Assembly: GCA_965277355.1 (NCBI GenBank)
Contig: CBDICN010000001.1
Coordinates: forward strand, 124,001-188,000
From: RH-AL1 sp965277355
GTDB lineage: Bacteria; Pseudomonadota; Alphaproteobacteria; Rhizobiales; Beijerinckiaceae
DNA: 64,000 nucleotides
Reading direction: 5' to 3'
In this document: positions 1 through 8,734 of the stretch, in pieces
How the letters are laid out: every line of letters begins with the position of its first letter
How positions within the stretch are numbered: the stretch's first letter is position 1
Notes under the pieces: generated by a model
Database searches by the model: none
Seen by the model: the letters and a program-made list of their open reading frames with translations, nothing else
What the model was told of the DNA's origin: nothing
Made by a program: the position numbers and the translations under genes

Positions 1-1491
1 AGCCGCTGCCTCGAGCTGCGAGGCCAGCCGCAGCAGCAGCGCTTCCTCGCCGAAGCGCCCGACGAACTGCACGCCGACCGGCAGCGCCGGCTCGCCGGGC
101 GCCGGAGCCGCCATCGCCAGCGGCACGGACATGCTCGGCGTGAAGGTGAGGTTGCTCAGCTGCGTGTAGGGGGTGCGCACGAGGCTGTCGCGGGCGATCG
201 TCTCCAGCATCCCGCTCTTCAGCATCAGGCTGCCGCCGCGCAGCGCGCTCAGCAGCGCGAGCACGCGCTTCTGCGCCTTCGGCAGCTCCAGCTCGCCGAT
301 GCGGGCCGGCGGCGCGGCGACGGTCGGCAGCAGCCACAGGTCGTAGCGCGCGTGGAAGGCCGCGAGCGCGCGGGCGAAACCGTTCCAGGCGAGGTTCGCG
401 GTGACGTAGCGCCCGGACGGCAGCGCCCGGCCGAGCAGACCCATGCCCCAGGTCTCGAGCTCGAAGTCTGCCGCCTTGCCGCCGCTCGCCGCGATCTCGG
501 CCGCGACCTGCCCGAGGTAGAGGGTGAGGTAGGCGTTGGCGACCGCGGCGCCGTCGACGGCGGGTTCGGCCGGCTCGACATGGTGGCCGAGGCTCTCGAG
601 CAGGCGCGCCGCATTCTCCACCGCCTCGATGCAGGACGGATCGACCGGGCTCTTCAGCGGCGAGGCGGTGCTGTAGCCGATCCGCAGCCGTCCCGGCGTC
701 TTGCCGACTTCGTCGGCGAAAGCCGTCGCCGGCTTCGGCAGCGCGACCATGTCGCCGGGCTCCGGCCCGGCCAGCACGTCGAGCATGCGCGCGGTGTCGC
801 GCACCGAGCGGGTCAGCACGCCTTCGACCGCCGCGCCGTCCCACAAGAGGCCGCGGTGCGGACCGAACGAGATGCGGCCGGTCGAGACTTTCAGGCCGAA
901 CAGGTTGCAAAACGAGGCGGGGATGCGGATCGAGCCGCCGCCGTCGCTGGCGCCGGCCATCGGCACGACGCCCGCCGCGACCGCCGCCGCCGAGCCGCCG
1001 GAGCTGCCGCCCGGCGTGCGGCCGCGATCCCACGGGTTGCGCGCCGCGCCCCACAGCCGCGACTCGGTGACGGCGCGCAGGCCGAGCTCCGGCGTGGCGG
1101 TGCGCCCGAAGATGACGAGCCCCGCCTCGAGGCAGCGCCGCGTGTAGGCGCTGTGGCCTGGCGCGACGCGCCCGCGATACGCCGCCGATCCCATCGTATT
1201 GGGCTGCCCCGCGAAGTCCTGCCCGAGGTCCTTGAGGAGGAACGGCACGCCGGCGAACGGCCCGGTCGGCTCGCCCGTGTTCTGCTTGGCTTCGGCCTGC
1301 GCTCGCGCGACCTGATCCCGCGCGACCTGATCCCGCGCGAATTGGTCGAAGCGGATCGGGATCGCGGCGCCGATGTCGGCGCCATCGGCGGCGGCGATCG
1401 CCGCCTCGAGCAGCTCCGCCGGCGCGACCTCGCCTTTGGCCACCAGCGCCGCCTGCGCGGTTGCATCCATTCGCCTGATCGCCTCGTCCAA
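1..1491 (-). CDS. Amidase signature family hydrolase, 3' end beyond window
   Basis: This is an amidase-signature (AS) hydrolase that cleaves a C-N amide bond with a Ser-cisSer-Lys triad. About 497 codons lie in the window and the stop codon is beyond the left edge. The family is usually 450-500 residues, so little is missing. Visible motifs are the catalytic Lys in LLKDLG, the Gly/Ser-rich stretch TPGGSSGGSAAAVAAG, and the nucleophile region DGGGSIRIPAS. Overall it resembles 6-aminohexanoate-cyclic-dimer hydrolases, but the substrate cannot be told from sequence. I place the start at a TTG (1491) because GGAGAG lies five bases upstream; an in-frame ATG at 1470 is the alternative. Confidence 0.9.
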   Translation of the reverse strand, partial: MDEAIRRMDATAQAALVAKGEVAPAELLEAAIAAADGADIGAAIPIRFDQFARDQVARDQVARAQAEAKQNTGEPTGPFAGVPFLLKDLGQDFAGQPNTMGSAAYRGRVAPGHSAYTRRCLEAGLVIFGRTATPELGLRAVTESRLWGAARNPWDRGRTPGGSSGGSAAAVAAGVVPMAGASDGGGSIRIPASFCNLFGLKVSTGRISFGPHRGLLWDGAAVEGVLTRSVRDTARMLDVLAGPEPGDMVALPKPATAFADEVGKTPGRLRIGYSTASPLKSPVDPSCIEAVENAARLLESLGHHVEPAEPAVDGAAVANAYLTLYLGQVAAEIAASGGKAADFELETWGMGLLGRALPSGRYVTANLAWNGFARALAAFHARYDLWLLPTVAAPPARIGELELPKAQKRVLALLSALRGGSLMLKSGMLETIARDSLVRTPYTQLSNLTFTPSMSVPLAMAAPAPGEPALPVGVQFVGRFGEEALLLRLASQLEAAA

Positions 1492-2198
1492 GATGTCTCT
1501 CCGTTGCGCCGGTTGTGATCGTGGTCTTTCCAAGACCGGCCGCGCATGCGCCGTGATCGAAGCCCTCGCGCAGGCGACGGTGCGCGATGGCGCGCCGAAG
1601 TTCGCGACCAACCCCTGTATCGCGCGGAAGTCTTGGTATCGCGCGAGGTCTTGACGTTTCGCCGCACTCGGTAATAATACCTTATCGTCGTGACCAGGGC
1701 GGCGCGTCCTTCGGCGCCGCTCCGCTGGCACGAAACCATCGTCATCGGCATAAAGGCGTGACGCAACGTAACGCGTGGTGACGCATCCTTGACGCAAGTC
1801 TCGGCTGGCGACGCTCGCAGGGAGGCCGACGAAGCCCTCGGATGTCAGTGGCTTGCGCCCCGCCAGGACCAAGCGTGACGCAAGTGACGCTTGGGACCCC
1901 AAATGAAGTCGCCGGCTTATTTCGCCCGCGACTCGCAATGATTTTTTTGGGGCCTCGTCCAGGCTTCGAGGGGCCCGACCTTTGTGAATTGCAGTCGGCA
2001 TCCACCGCGACTTCGTTTGCATCGTGCCGCTGAGAGCCGGGATCGACACGGATGCGATACTCACGAATTTCCTTTGGGGTTTCGAAAAGGTCGTCCATCG
2101 CTCATCCTGGTATTTCTGATTACAGTGGACGCGTCCTCGAGGACACCGCGGGAATACGCTCGGCGCATTCGAAGGAGCACAGCGCACCATGGAGCAGC
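1492..2198. other. Gene-poor region with recurring TGACGC words
   Basis: I see no convincing gene in these 700 bases. The open frames here, including a 118-codon one on the minus strand at 1742-2098, resemble no family I know. The only visible structure is a cluster of (G/T)TGACGC words at about 1758, 1778, 1789, 1875 and 1884, mostly followed by A or AA. They could be protein-binding sites or chance in GC-rich DNA. Confidence 0.4.
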
Positions 2199-2438
2199 GT
2201 GATCTTCGACACTCTCAAGCTGTCGCAGGCCCTCAAGGGCGAGTTCACATCGGCTCAGGCAGAGGCTCTGGCGTCGGCTCTCGCCGCGAACACCCAGGAT
2301 GCCGTTGCCACCAAGAGCGACCTGACCGAGCTCAAGATCGAGTTGGTTCGCTGGATCGTCGGTGCGATCGCCTTCAATCTGCTGGGGACGATCGGCATCA
2401 TGATCACGGTCGCGGAGCTGGTTTTGAAGTCGAGATAG
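2199..2438 (+). CDS. Small coiled-coil membrane-anchored protein
   Basis: A 79-residue protein of the small coiled-coil type found in many alphaproteobacteria (DUF1640/CCDC90-like pattern). The N-terminus (FDTLKLSQALK) is followed by a helical region rich in Ala, Glu and Gln, then a K-S-D-L-T-E-L-K-type heptad stretch. A single C-terminal membrane segment starts at WIVGAIAFNLLG and runs nearly to the end. I chose GTG 2199 because GGAG lies four bases upstream and family members begin at this point; the same frame is open further upstream to 2052. The function is unknown; such genes are often found near phage or TA loci. Confidence 0.6.
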   Translation: MIFDTLKLSQALKGEFTSAQAEALASALAANTQDAVATKSDLTELKIELVRWIVGAIAFNLLGTIGIMITVAELVLKSR

Positions 2439-2633
2439 AGGGGATCATGACCGACAACCCGATCGCCAAAGCTCTCGGCGGCGCTCACTTGCAACAGCAG
2501 GTGATCCCCGCCAGGACATGGCGGAACCCCCACCAACGCGAGACCTGACAACAGACATTAGGCGCGGGCTTGGCGAGAAGGATCTCAGGTCGTGCGCCAC
2601 GTCTTCAACGACTAGCCGGACGGACAGCGCGCC

Positions 2634-3737
2634 ATGACCACCTACTCCCTCTTCCTCCTGCCCGGCGACGGCATCGGCCCGGAGGTGATGGCCGAGGCCG
2701 AGAAGGTGATGGCGGCGCTGGAGGCCGGCGGCTCCGCGCGCTTTGCCATCGAGCGCGGCCTGGTCGGGGGCGCCGCCTACGATGCGCATGGCGTCGCCAT
2801 CTCCGACGCCGACATGGCCAAGGCGCAGGCGGCCGACGCCGTGCTGCTCGCCGCCGTCGGCGGCCCGAAGTGGGACGGCGTGCCCTACGAGGTGCGCCCG
2901 GAGTCCGGCCTGTTGCGGCTGCGCAAAGAGATGGCGCTCTACGCCAACCTGCGCCCGGCGATCTGCTACCCGGCGCTGGCGGACGCCTCCTCGCTCAAGC
3001 GCGAACTCGTCGACGGGCTCGACCTCGTCATCGTCCGCGAGCTGACCGGCGGCGTCTATTTCGGCGAACCGAAGACGATCACCGATCTCGGCGACGGGCA
3101 GAAACGGGCGGTCGACACGCAGGTCTACGACACGTTCGAGATCGAGCGCATCGGGCGCGTCGCCTTCGAGCTGGCGCGCCGGCGCGGCCGGCGGTTGTGC
3201 TCGTCGGAGAAGCGCAACGTGATGAAGTCGGGCGTGCTGTGGCACGAGGTCATCGGCGAGATGGGCCGGCGCGACTATCCCGACGTGGCGCTCGAGCACC
3301 AGCTCGCCGACGCGCTCGGCATGCAGCTCGTGCGATCGCCCAAGCGCTTCGACGTGATCGTCACCGACAACCTGTTCGGCGACATGCTCAGCGACGTCGC
3401 CGCGATGCTCACCGGCTCGATCGGCATGCTGCCGTCGGCCTCGCTCGGCGACGTCGACCCGGCGACGGGGCGGCGCAAGGCGCTCTATGAGCCGGTGCAC
3501 GGCTCGGCGCCCGACATCGCCGGACGAGGCCTCGCCAATCCGATCGCGATGATCGGCTCGCTGGCGATGGCGATGAAATACACCTTCGAGCGCGCCGACC
3601 TCGCCGAGCGCATCGAGGCGGCGATTTCCGCCGTGCTGGCCAAGGGCCTGCGCACCGCCGACATCAAGGGCGGGGCGGCCACGCACCTGTCGACCGGCGA
3701 GATGGGGGATGCGATCGTGGCGGAGTTGCGGGGATAG
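2634..3737 (+). CDS. leuB: 3-isopropylmalate dehydrogenase
   Basis: LeuB (367 residues, typical length) oxidises and decarboxylates (2R,3S)-3-isopropylmalate to 2-oxoisocaproate with NAD+ in leucine synthesis, in the cytoplasm. Visible signatures are the N-terminal LLPGDGIGPEV, the LRKEMALYANLRP segment that binds substrate, RELTGGVYFG, the KRNVMKSG segment, the metal-binding VTDNLFGDMLSD near residues 242-253, and EPVHGSAPDIAGRG near 283. The start ATG fits the family exactly. No leuC or leuD is adjacent, and the gene appears to stand alone, with a TA pair 74 bases downstream. Confidence 0.97.
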   Translation: MTTYSLFLLPGDGIGPEVMAEAEKVMAALEAGGSARFAIERGLVGGAAYDAHGVAISDADMAKAQAADAVLLAAVGGPKWDGVPYEVRPESGLLRLRKEMALYANLRPAICYPALADASSLKRELVDGLDLVIVRELTGGVYFGEPKTITDLGDGQKRAVDTQVYDTFEIERIGRVAFELARRRGRRLCSSEKRNVMKSGVLWHEVIGEMGRRDYPDVALEHQLADALGMQLVRSPKRFDVIVTDNLFGDMLSDVAAMLTGSIGMLPSASLGDVDPATGRRKALYEPVHGSAPDIAGRGLANPIAMIGSLAMAMKYTFERADLAERIEAAISAVLAKGLRTADIKGGAATHLSTGEMGDAIVAELRG

Positions 3738-3811
3738 AGGCCGCGCCGAGAGTTAGCGGCCGGAACCGCTGTTGTCATCGACATTTGGCGTGGGCACGGC
3801 ATTATTAAGCG

Positions 3812-4084
3812 ATGGACATCACGTTGACCCCGGAACAAAGCGACATCGTGCGGCAAGCCGTTGAAAGCGGGCGCGTTCACGACAGCCGGCAGGCCGTAGA
3901 GCAAGCCATCGCGCTGTGGGTGGAACGAGAGCGGCGCCGCGCCGAACTGGTGACAAGTCTCGAGGCCGCGGAGGCATCGCTTTCGCGTGGAGAAGGGATC
4001 GTCATTACGCGGGACTCGATGGAGGCTATGGTCCGCGACGTGATCGACCGATGCGCTCGGCGCCTTTCGCCGGATGGTCCTTAA
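3812..4084 (+). CDS. ParD-like type II antitoxin
   Basis: A 90-residue putative antitoxin. The N-terminal half (MDITLTPEQSDIVRQAVESGR, with spaced hydrophobics and an alternating helix) fits the ribbon-helix-helix fold of ParD/CopG antitoxins, which bind DNA as dimers and autoregulate their operon. The acidic C-terminal half would wrap the toxin. It ends nine bases before the ParE-like gene, the usual antitoxin-first order. A type II TA module is inferred from motif and context together. Confidence 0.85.
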   Translation: MDITLTPEQSDIVRQAVESGRVHDSRQAVEQAIALWVERERRRAELVTSLEAAEASLSRGEGIVITRDSMEAMVRDVIDRCARRLSPDGP

Positions 4085-4093
4085 GGCACATCG

Positions 4094-4390
4094 ATGGCGC
4101 ATCGCCTGGCGCCGGAAGCTCGCGCTGATCTCGACGATATCGCTTTTCACGTAGCTTCCGGAAGCGGCGATCTGGCGGTTGCCGAACGGTTGCTCTCCAC
4201 GATAACGGAACGCTTCTTCCTTCTGTCGCGATATCCCCATCTCGGACGGCCGCGTGACGAAGACTTGGGCGCCGGCCGTCGCAGCCTAGCAGTGATGGGC
4301 TACGTGATCGTCTACCGCCTTGACGATGGCGACGTGCTTATCCTCCGAGTCATTCGCGGCAGCCGTGACTTGGAGCATTTGTTTCCATGA
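4094..4390 (+). CDS. ParE-family toxin (RelE/ParE superfamily)
   Basis: A 98-residue RelE/ParE-superfamily toxin. The pattern is typical: an N-terminal LAPEARADLDDIAFHVA helix, the SRYPHLGRPRDE loop, a central strand with MGYVIVYRLDDGDVLILRV, and the terminal HLFP. ParE toxins block DNA gyrase and RelE toxins cleave mRNA; the sequence alone does not decide, though the form is closer to ParE. It forms an operon with the antitoxin gene just upstream. Confidence 0.88.
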   Translation: MAHRLAPEARADLDDIAFHVASGSGDLAVAERLLSTITERFFLLSRYPHLGRPRDEDLGAGRRSLAVMGYVIVYRLDDGDVLILRVIRGSRDLEHLFP

Positions 4391-4416
4391 CCTGCCCGGA
4401 CCGCTGACGCAGGCCG

Positions 4417-4998
4417 TCAGCCCTTGCGGTAGATCGACGTCACCACCGTGTGCGAGAGCAGCGTGTAGCCTTGCGCGGAGAGAAGCGTGAAGACGGGCCG
4501 CGTCGTCAGCCCGCCATCGCGAAATTATGCTCTTCCACCGCGATCACGGCCGGCTGGTAGCGCGTCCAGTCGTTCGACGACAGCACGTCGTGGTCGAAGC
4601 CTTCCACATCGACGTTCAGGAAGTCGATCGCCGTCCCCGCCGGCACGTGGCGCTCCAGCAGCGTCGACAACGGCAGCACCTCCACCATGCGTTTCTCGTA
4701 GACTTCGTCCGCGAGGTGCCCGGGGATAGGCCCGAGCGTGTTCTGATCGCCGGCGCGGGCGAAGATGGTCGCCTCCATCCGCCCCGCCTTGCGCCCCACC
4801 GCCGCGACGATGTTGCGGTCGTTCGGGCGCGCCGCCTCGAAGGCCGCGATGGCGCGCGGGTCGAGATCGACGTTGAGGCCGCTCCACCCGTTCCTCAGAT
4901 GCAGCAGAGCCGTGTTGGAGCAGCTGAAGGGATGATGGCAACCGATGTCGACTTGTCGGCGAGAATCCACCATAACATAAGAAGGCGCGGTCACGCGT
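4417..4998 (-). pseudogene. Decayed FkbM-family methyltransferase copy
   Basis: This is a broken paralogue of the intact FkbM gene at 6685-7434. The shared core includes VDIGC-HPF, SNTALLH-RNGWSG and LPLSTLLERHVPAG. Comparison shows three lesions. A tandem duplication of five bases (cataa twice at 4971-4980) shifts the frame in the LWWI region. Sixteen bases present in the intact copy are missing at 4951/4952. A one-base loss near 4508 creates an early stop, after which LLSAQGYTLLSHTVVTSIYRKG continues in another frame to a stop at 4417. Sequence upstream of about 4998, corresponding to the first 60 or so residues of the paralogue, is gone. An open frame of 162 codons remains inside but is unlikely to be functional. 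Confidence 0.85.
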
Positions 4999-5136
4999 GC
5001 ACTTCTATGGATAATTGCGGTCCGACGTTTCTTGTTATCAAAGTTGCATCAAAACTGATTACGGTGGTGACGTTCTGCGGGCCTAGTCTCGCAACAGCAA
5101 GTCGTCTGCGTGTCATAGGACAAGAAAGGAAGTAAA

Positions 5137-5367
5137 ATGACGCGATCAGGAATATTTTTGTTGATTCTTGTGGGCTTTGCATCGGTCGCCGGAGCTATTC
5201 CGCAGCAGGCACAAAGACTCGAAACTTTACCGTTCTACTGTCCTAGTCACTACTTGCCCGTCTGTGGCTCAAAAGATGGCGGCAAAAAGACCTATGTAAA
5301 CGAGTGTCGGGCAAAACGAGTTGGCGTGTCGAAAGTCGAAAACGGCGTCTGTCCGAAAACATATTGA
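5137..5367 (+). CDS. Secreted Kazal-type protease-inhibitor-like protein
   Basis: A 76-residue protein with an N-terminal signal peptide (residues 1-20, ending AGA) and a Kazal-like domain. Cysteines lie at 35, 43, 57 and 72, with the family pattern C-P-x5-PVCG, TYVNEC and a closing NGVC. Animal Kazal domains have six cysteines; this one has four, as in reduced bacterial versions. If functional it would inhibit serine proteases outside the cytoplasm, for example those of hosts or predators. It lies in an AT-richer block and is preceded by AGGAAGT seven bases before the ATG. Confidence 0.75.
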   Translation: MTRSGIFLLILVGFASVAGAIPQQAQRLETLPFYCPSHYLPVCGSKDGGKKTYVNECRAKRVGVSKVENGVCPKTY

Positions 5368-5507
5368 AATATATTTGAGTATTTCTAAGAGAGTTTTGCT
5401 TGATCTAGGCGGTAGTCAAAGTAGCGATATCCTATGCAAACGGCGCGGCAACTTGGCCGTTCAATTGTCCCACAGGTTGGCGCCAAACAATCTCGATGGA
5501 GATCCAG

Positions 5508-6563
5508 ATGCGTCTTACGTTAGCAATCCTGTTCAACTTAATTCTCGTAGTGCTGGCTGCAGGAGGGGCGCATGCTGAAAGCGCTCCGATTTACCCATCG
5601 GGTCAGCCGACGGGAATGGCAATAAGGCATATGAGCCAAACGGATGCGAACGGCAACTATCAGCTTTACGGTGGGTCTGGCGGTCCGCCAGATAACTGGG
5701 TTTTCGGCCAGCCGCAGAATTGGTCAGACAATACTCCCGGTGCGCCGCCCGAATTTCCTCCTTTGGCGCAAGATGGGAACGGCAATTGGAGCGCGGGAAA
5801 CGGATTGGCTCTCGCTCAGTGGCTTCCGAACGGAGTGCAGCCGGCGTGGCAGCTGGCGCAGAACGGGCAATACGTCCCGTGTACTGATTCCGATAACAAT
5901 ATCTTAGAATACGACCTGGGCGTCTCGGCTAACACAGTTGCCGATCCAAATAATTCCGCGCAATACCCGGCCGCAGAAATACCGTATCAGAATCAACCCT
6001 ATTTGACGCAGCTTGCTTCCTATAGCATGAGCGGTACCTACCAACTTATAAGCGCGCGGTATGCCAATCAGAATAACGGATGCCAGCTCAACAACAGCAT
6101 TGCAAGCATCGGTCTCCTTGTTATCAACACGGTTGCGAATCCGCACCAGATCCTTTTTTACAGCATTGAATTTTCTCGGGTTTGCTATGACGACGGGGTG
6201 GAGGGCTCTTATTATGCGAGCTGCCAGCAGAACGTGACGAGTCCGACGCCCTATTGGTATTGGCTGGGTGCCCAAGGAACGGGTACGCAATATCAAGTTA
6301 GCTCCGATGGTACACAGGGTTACGGCCTCAGCGATACACTGCAAGGATATGGCTACGGACAAGTCACAGATAATGCTCCACATCAGATGTATCTCGATAT
6401 TCGTAATCGCATAAACTTGATTGTGTCTGGGGGCTATAAGGGAATGGATCCAGACCTTAGTCACTGGAAGATTGCAAATCCAGGTTTTAATCAGGTGACC
6501 TGGGGCAATACATATCTTCAGTCGATCTGGACGGGTTTTGTGCCGGTTATGACGACACAATAA
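5508..6563 (+). CDS. Secreted protein of unknown function
   Basis: A 351-residue protein with a clear signal peptide (MRLTLAILFN to about GGAHA) and a mature part rich in Asn, Gln, Tyr and Gly. No family is recognised. Pairs of cysteines (YVPCTD, NNGCQL, SRVCYDD, ASCQQN) suggest disulphides, consistent with export. I prefer ATG 5508 over ATG 5496 because GGAG sits seven bases upstream and the signal peptide then begins at once. Base composition is lower in GC than the neighbours, suggesting transfer. It lies between two FkbM copies and converges on the second. Confidence 0.7.
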   Translation: MRLTLAILFNLILVVLAAGGAHAESAPIYPSGQPTGMAIRHMSQTDANGNYQLYGGSGGPPDNWVFGQPQNWSDNTPGAPPEFPPLAQDGNGNWSAGNGLALAQWLPNGVQPAWQLAQNGQYVPCTDSDNNILEYDLGVSANTVADPNNSAQYPAAEIPYQNQPYLTQLASYSMSGTYQLISARYANQNNGCQLNNSIASIGLLVINTVANPHQILFYSIEFSRVCYDDGVEGSYYASCQQNVTSPTPYWYWLGAQGTGTQYQVSSDGTQGYGLSDTLQGYGYGQVTDNAPHQMYLDIRNRINLIVSGGYKGMDPDLSHWKIANPGFNQVTWGNTYLQSIWTGFVPVMTTQ

Positions 6564-6618
6564 AACTATCCGTCCTTATGCCTTCTGGACGGCTTCGTTC
6601 TGTCATTGATATCAGACG

Positions 6619-6652
6619 GCGACATGCTCCCAATATTTCGGGAGCATGTCGC
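6619..6652. terminator. Perfect 13-bp hairpin between convergent genes
   Basis: A perfect 13-bp inverted repeat (GCGACATGCTCCC and its complement) with an eight-base loop lies between the secreted-protein gene and the convergent FkbM gene. It could end transcription from both sides. No long T-run follows on either strand, so it may not be a classical intrinsic terminator. Confidence 0.55.
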
Positions 6653-6684
6653 GCATGTATTCAGCTGTTCCAAAAGTTGCTCTT

Positions 6685-7434
6685 TTAGCCGTTGCGGTAG
6701 ATGGACGTGATTACGGTGTGCGAGAGCAACGCATATCCTTGAGAGGTAAGCAGCGCGTGAATCGGATTCGCGGCAAGGCCTGCCATGTTCAAGCCCGGCA
6801 CCTCGACGACGATCACGGTCGGCTGGTAGCGCGTCCAGTCGTTCGACGACAGAACGTCGTGGTCGAGGCCTTCCACATCGACGTTCAGGAAGTCGATCGC
6901 GATCCCCGCCGGCACGTGGCGCTCCAGCAGGGTCGACAACGGCAGAACGTCCACCATGCGTTTCTCGTGCGGCAGCTTCTCAAGATGCGGATTGAGAGCG
7001 CCGAGCGTGTTCATCTCGCTGGAATGCGCGAAGATCGTCGCCTCCATCCGTCCCTCCTCGCGCCCGACCGCCGCGATGACATTGCGGTCGTTGGGACGAG
7101 CCTCCTCGAACTGCGCGATCGAGCGAGGGTCGAGATCGACGTTGACGCCGCTCCAGCCGTTCCGGATGTGCAGGAGGGCCGTGTTGGAGTAGTTGAAGGG
7201 GTGGTTGCAGCCGATATCGACGTAAAAGCCGTTCTGCTTGTCGGCGAAGATCCACCACAGGGTGCGGTCCTCGCCGAGCTGGGAGAAGGAGGGTCTCAGA
7301 AACGGCGAGACGATCGCCGGACGACCCATCGATTCGACGTCGGGCACCGGGGCGGGCGCGGCCGTCGGCATCGTCGGTGCCGCAGCAGGCTGGTCGCGGG
7401 ATCGTCTACCGAGCCAGTCGCCGAGCTTGAGCAA
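6685..7434 (-). CDS. FkbM-family SAM-dependent methyltransferase
   Basis: A 249-residue methyltransferase of the FkbM family, which O-methylates sugars or other small substrates using S-adenosylmethionine. Motif I is VDIGCNHPFNYSN near residues 72-84, followed by VNVDLDPRS (acidic residue for the SAM ribose) and the family hallmark DFLNVDVEGLD near 180. The N-terminal 50 residues are Pro/Ala-rich and probably disordered. No glycan-synthesis gene is adjacent, so the substrate is unknown. It is the intact paralogue of the decayed copy at 4417-4998. Confidence 0.88.
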   Translation of the reverse strand: MLKLGDWLGRRSRDQPAAAPTMPTAAPAPVPDVESMGRPAIVSPFLRPSFSQLGEDRTLWWIFADKQNGFYVDIGCNHPFNYSNTALLHIRNGWSGVNVDLDPRSIAQFEEARPNDRNVIAAVGREEGRMEATIFAHSSEMNTLGALNPHLEKLPHEKRMVDVLPLSTLLERHVPAGIAIDFLNVDVEGLDHDVLSSNDWTRYQPTVIVVEVPGLNMAGLAANPIHALLTSQGYALLSHTVITSIYRNG

Positions 7435-7615
7435 GGGCCATCCTCATCCGTAGGGAGGCTTTCGCCCCTACTTGCCCGTGGTCTTAGGCATACCTCGATC
7501 CCCGTCAAGGACGGCCACGCGAGTCTAGCCATGCGGCCCGGAACCGTGTAACAGCCCGCCTTCCCTTTCAAGCCGGTTCGCGTGCGTGCGGACCCGTCCC
7601 AAGAGTCCCACGACC

Positions 7616-7807
7616 ATGGCCGTTCCGAAGCGAAAAACCTCACCGATGAAGCGCGGCTTTCGCCGCTCCGCCGACGCCCTCGTGGCCCCGACCTACGTCG
7701 AGGACAAGGATTCCGGCGAGCTGCGCCGGCCGCATCACATCGATCTCAAGACCGGCATGTACAAGGGCCGCCAGGTGCTGGCGCCCAAGACCGCGGCCGA
7801 AGACTAG
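7616..7807 (+). CDS. rpmF: 50S ribosomal protein L32
   Basis: A 63-residue bacterial L32, a small basic protein of the large ribosomal subunit. It starts with the invariant MAVPKRKTSP and continues with MKRGFRRSADAL and HHIDLKTGMYKGRQV. The frame extends ten codons further upstream, but L32 always begins at MAVPK. The zinc-ligand cysteines of some L32 proteins are absent, as is usual for alphaproteobacteria. The SEC-C gene starts 13 bases downstream, so the two may be cotranscribed. Confidence 0.97.
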   Translation: MAVPKRKTSPMKRGFRRSADALVAPTYVEDKDSGELRRPHHIDLKTGMYKGRQVLAPKTAAED

Positions 7808-7820
7808 GCCGTCCGTTCGC

Positions 7821-8720
7821 GTGGCGAAACGGCGCGCGTCCGCGGGCCTCCGTGATGGCGACAGCCTGATCGCGGCGCCGGCGATCCTCGCTCCCATCAA
7901 GCAGCACATCGACGCGCTCGCCGCCGAGCAGGGCTATCCCGCCGCGGCGGTCGACGCATGCCTCGCCCGTCCCGCCGAGGCGGCGCCGCTGCTGCGCGCG
8001 ATCCTCCAGCGCGCCGCGCGCGGCCTGCCGCTGAGCGACGCGGAGCGGGGCCAACTCTTCGTCGGCCTGCACATCCTGGCGAAGCTGCGCGACGAACAGA
8101 GTTTTCTCCCCCTGATGCGGCTGCTGCGCCGGCCGTCCGACGAGCTCGACGACCTGCTCGGCGATGTCCTCACCGAGACCTTGCAGAAGATCGCCGCCAG
8201 CGTCTTCGATGGAGACGCAGACAGCCTGTTCGAAGCTATCGACGATCCCTCGCTGGACGACAGCAGCCATCATGCGCTCTGGGGCGCCGCGACCACGCTG
8301 ACGTTTCAGGGGCGCATCGGCCGCGAGCCCTTGCGGGCCGCTATTCTCCGCTTCGCCCCCCCGATTGACGACGAACTGTCGTGGGCCGGCTGGGCGGACG
8401 CGATCACGCATCTCGGCTACGAGGACATCGAGGCCGAGCAGGGCGCCGCTTGGATCGATCAACGCCTCCCCGACGCCATCATGACCCGGAAGCATTTCGA
8501 CGGGGACCTCGCGGCGGCTTTGCATGCGCCGGACGATGCGTCGCGCCTGGCGAAATCCGGCATGGGCACGCTCGACGATGTCGCCGGCGCCTTGTCCTGG
8601 GTCGATTGGGACGGCCCGCCGGCGCCGGTCGTCAACCCGATGCGCCACGTCGGGCGCAACGATCCCTGCCCCTGCGGCAGTGGCAAGAAGGCGAAGAAGT
8701 GCTGCCTGGCCAGCGCCTGA
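7821..8720 (+). CDS. DUF1186-like protein with C-terminal SEC-C metal-binding motif
   Basis: A 299-residue cytoplasmic protein. The long N-terminal part is all-helical with repeated Leu/Ala patterns, resembling DUF1186/HEAT-like proteins. The last 25 residues carry a SEC-C motif (GRNDPCPCGSGKKAKKCC) that binds zinc, as at the C-terminus of SecA. The role is unknown; SEC-C modules often mediate contacts with ribosomes or nucleic acid. The start is GTG 7821, shortly after rpmF. Confidence 0.85.
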   Translation: MAKRRASAGLRDGDSLIAAPAILAPIKQHIDALAAEQGYPAAAVDACLARPAEAAPLLRAILQRAARGLPLSDAERGQLFVGLHILAKLRDEQSFLPLMRLLRRPSDELDDLLGDVLTETLQKIAASVFDGDADSLFEAIDDPSLDDSSHHALWGAATTLTFQGRIGREPLRAAILRFAPPIDDELSWAGWADAITHLGYEDIEAEQGAAWIDQRLPDAIMTRKHFDGDLAAALHAPDDASRLAKSGMGTLDDVAGALSWVDWDGPPAPVVNPMRHVGRNDPCPCGSGKKAKKCCLASA

Positions 8721-8734
8721 GGGCGCGTCGCGGC

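Noticed and set aside
352..1518. Long plus-strand open frame of 388 codons
   Set aside because: It runs opposite to the amidase gene, is extremely Arg/Gly/Ala-rich and has no family pattern; it is a shadow of the GC-rich coding strand.
1742..2098. 118-codon minus-strand frame starting MDDLFETPKEIREYRIRV
   Set aside because: The start looks gene-like, but the rest is low-complexity with many Arg and Pro and no known family; not enough support.
2447..2548. Short frame MTDNPIAKALGGAH before leuB
   Set aside because: Thirty-three codons, with a GAGGGG upstream, but no family and no conserved look.
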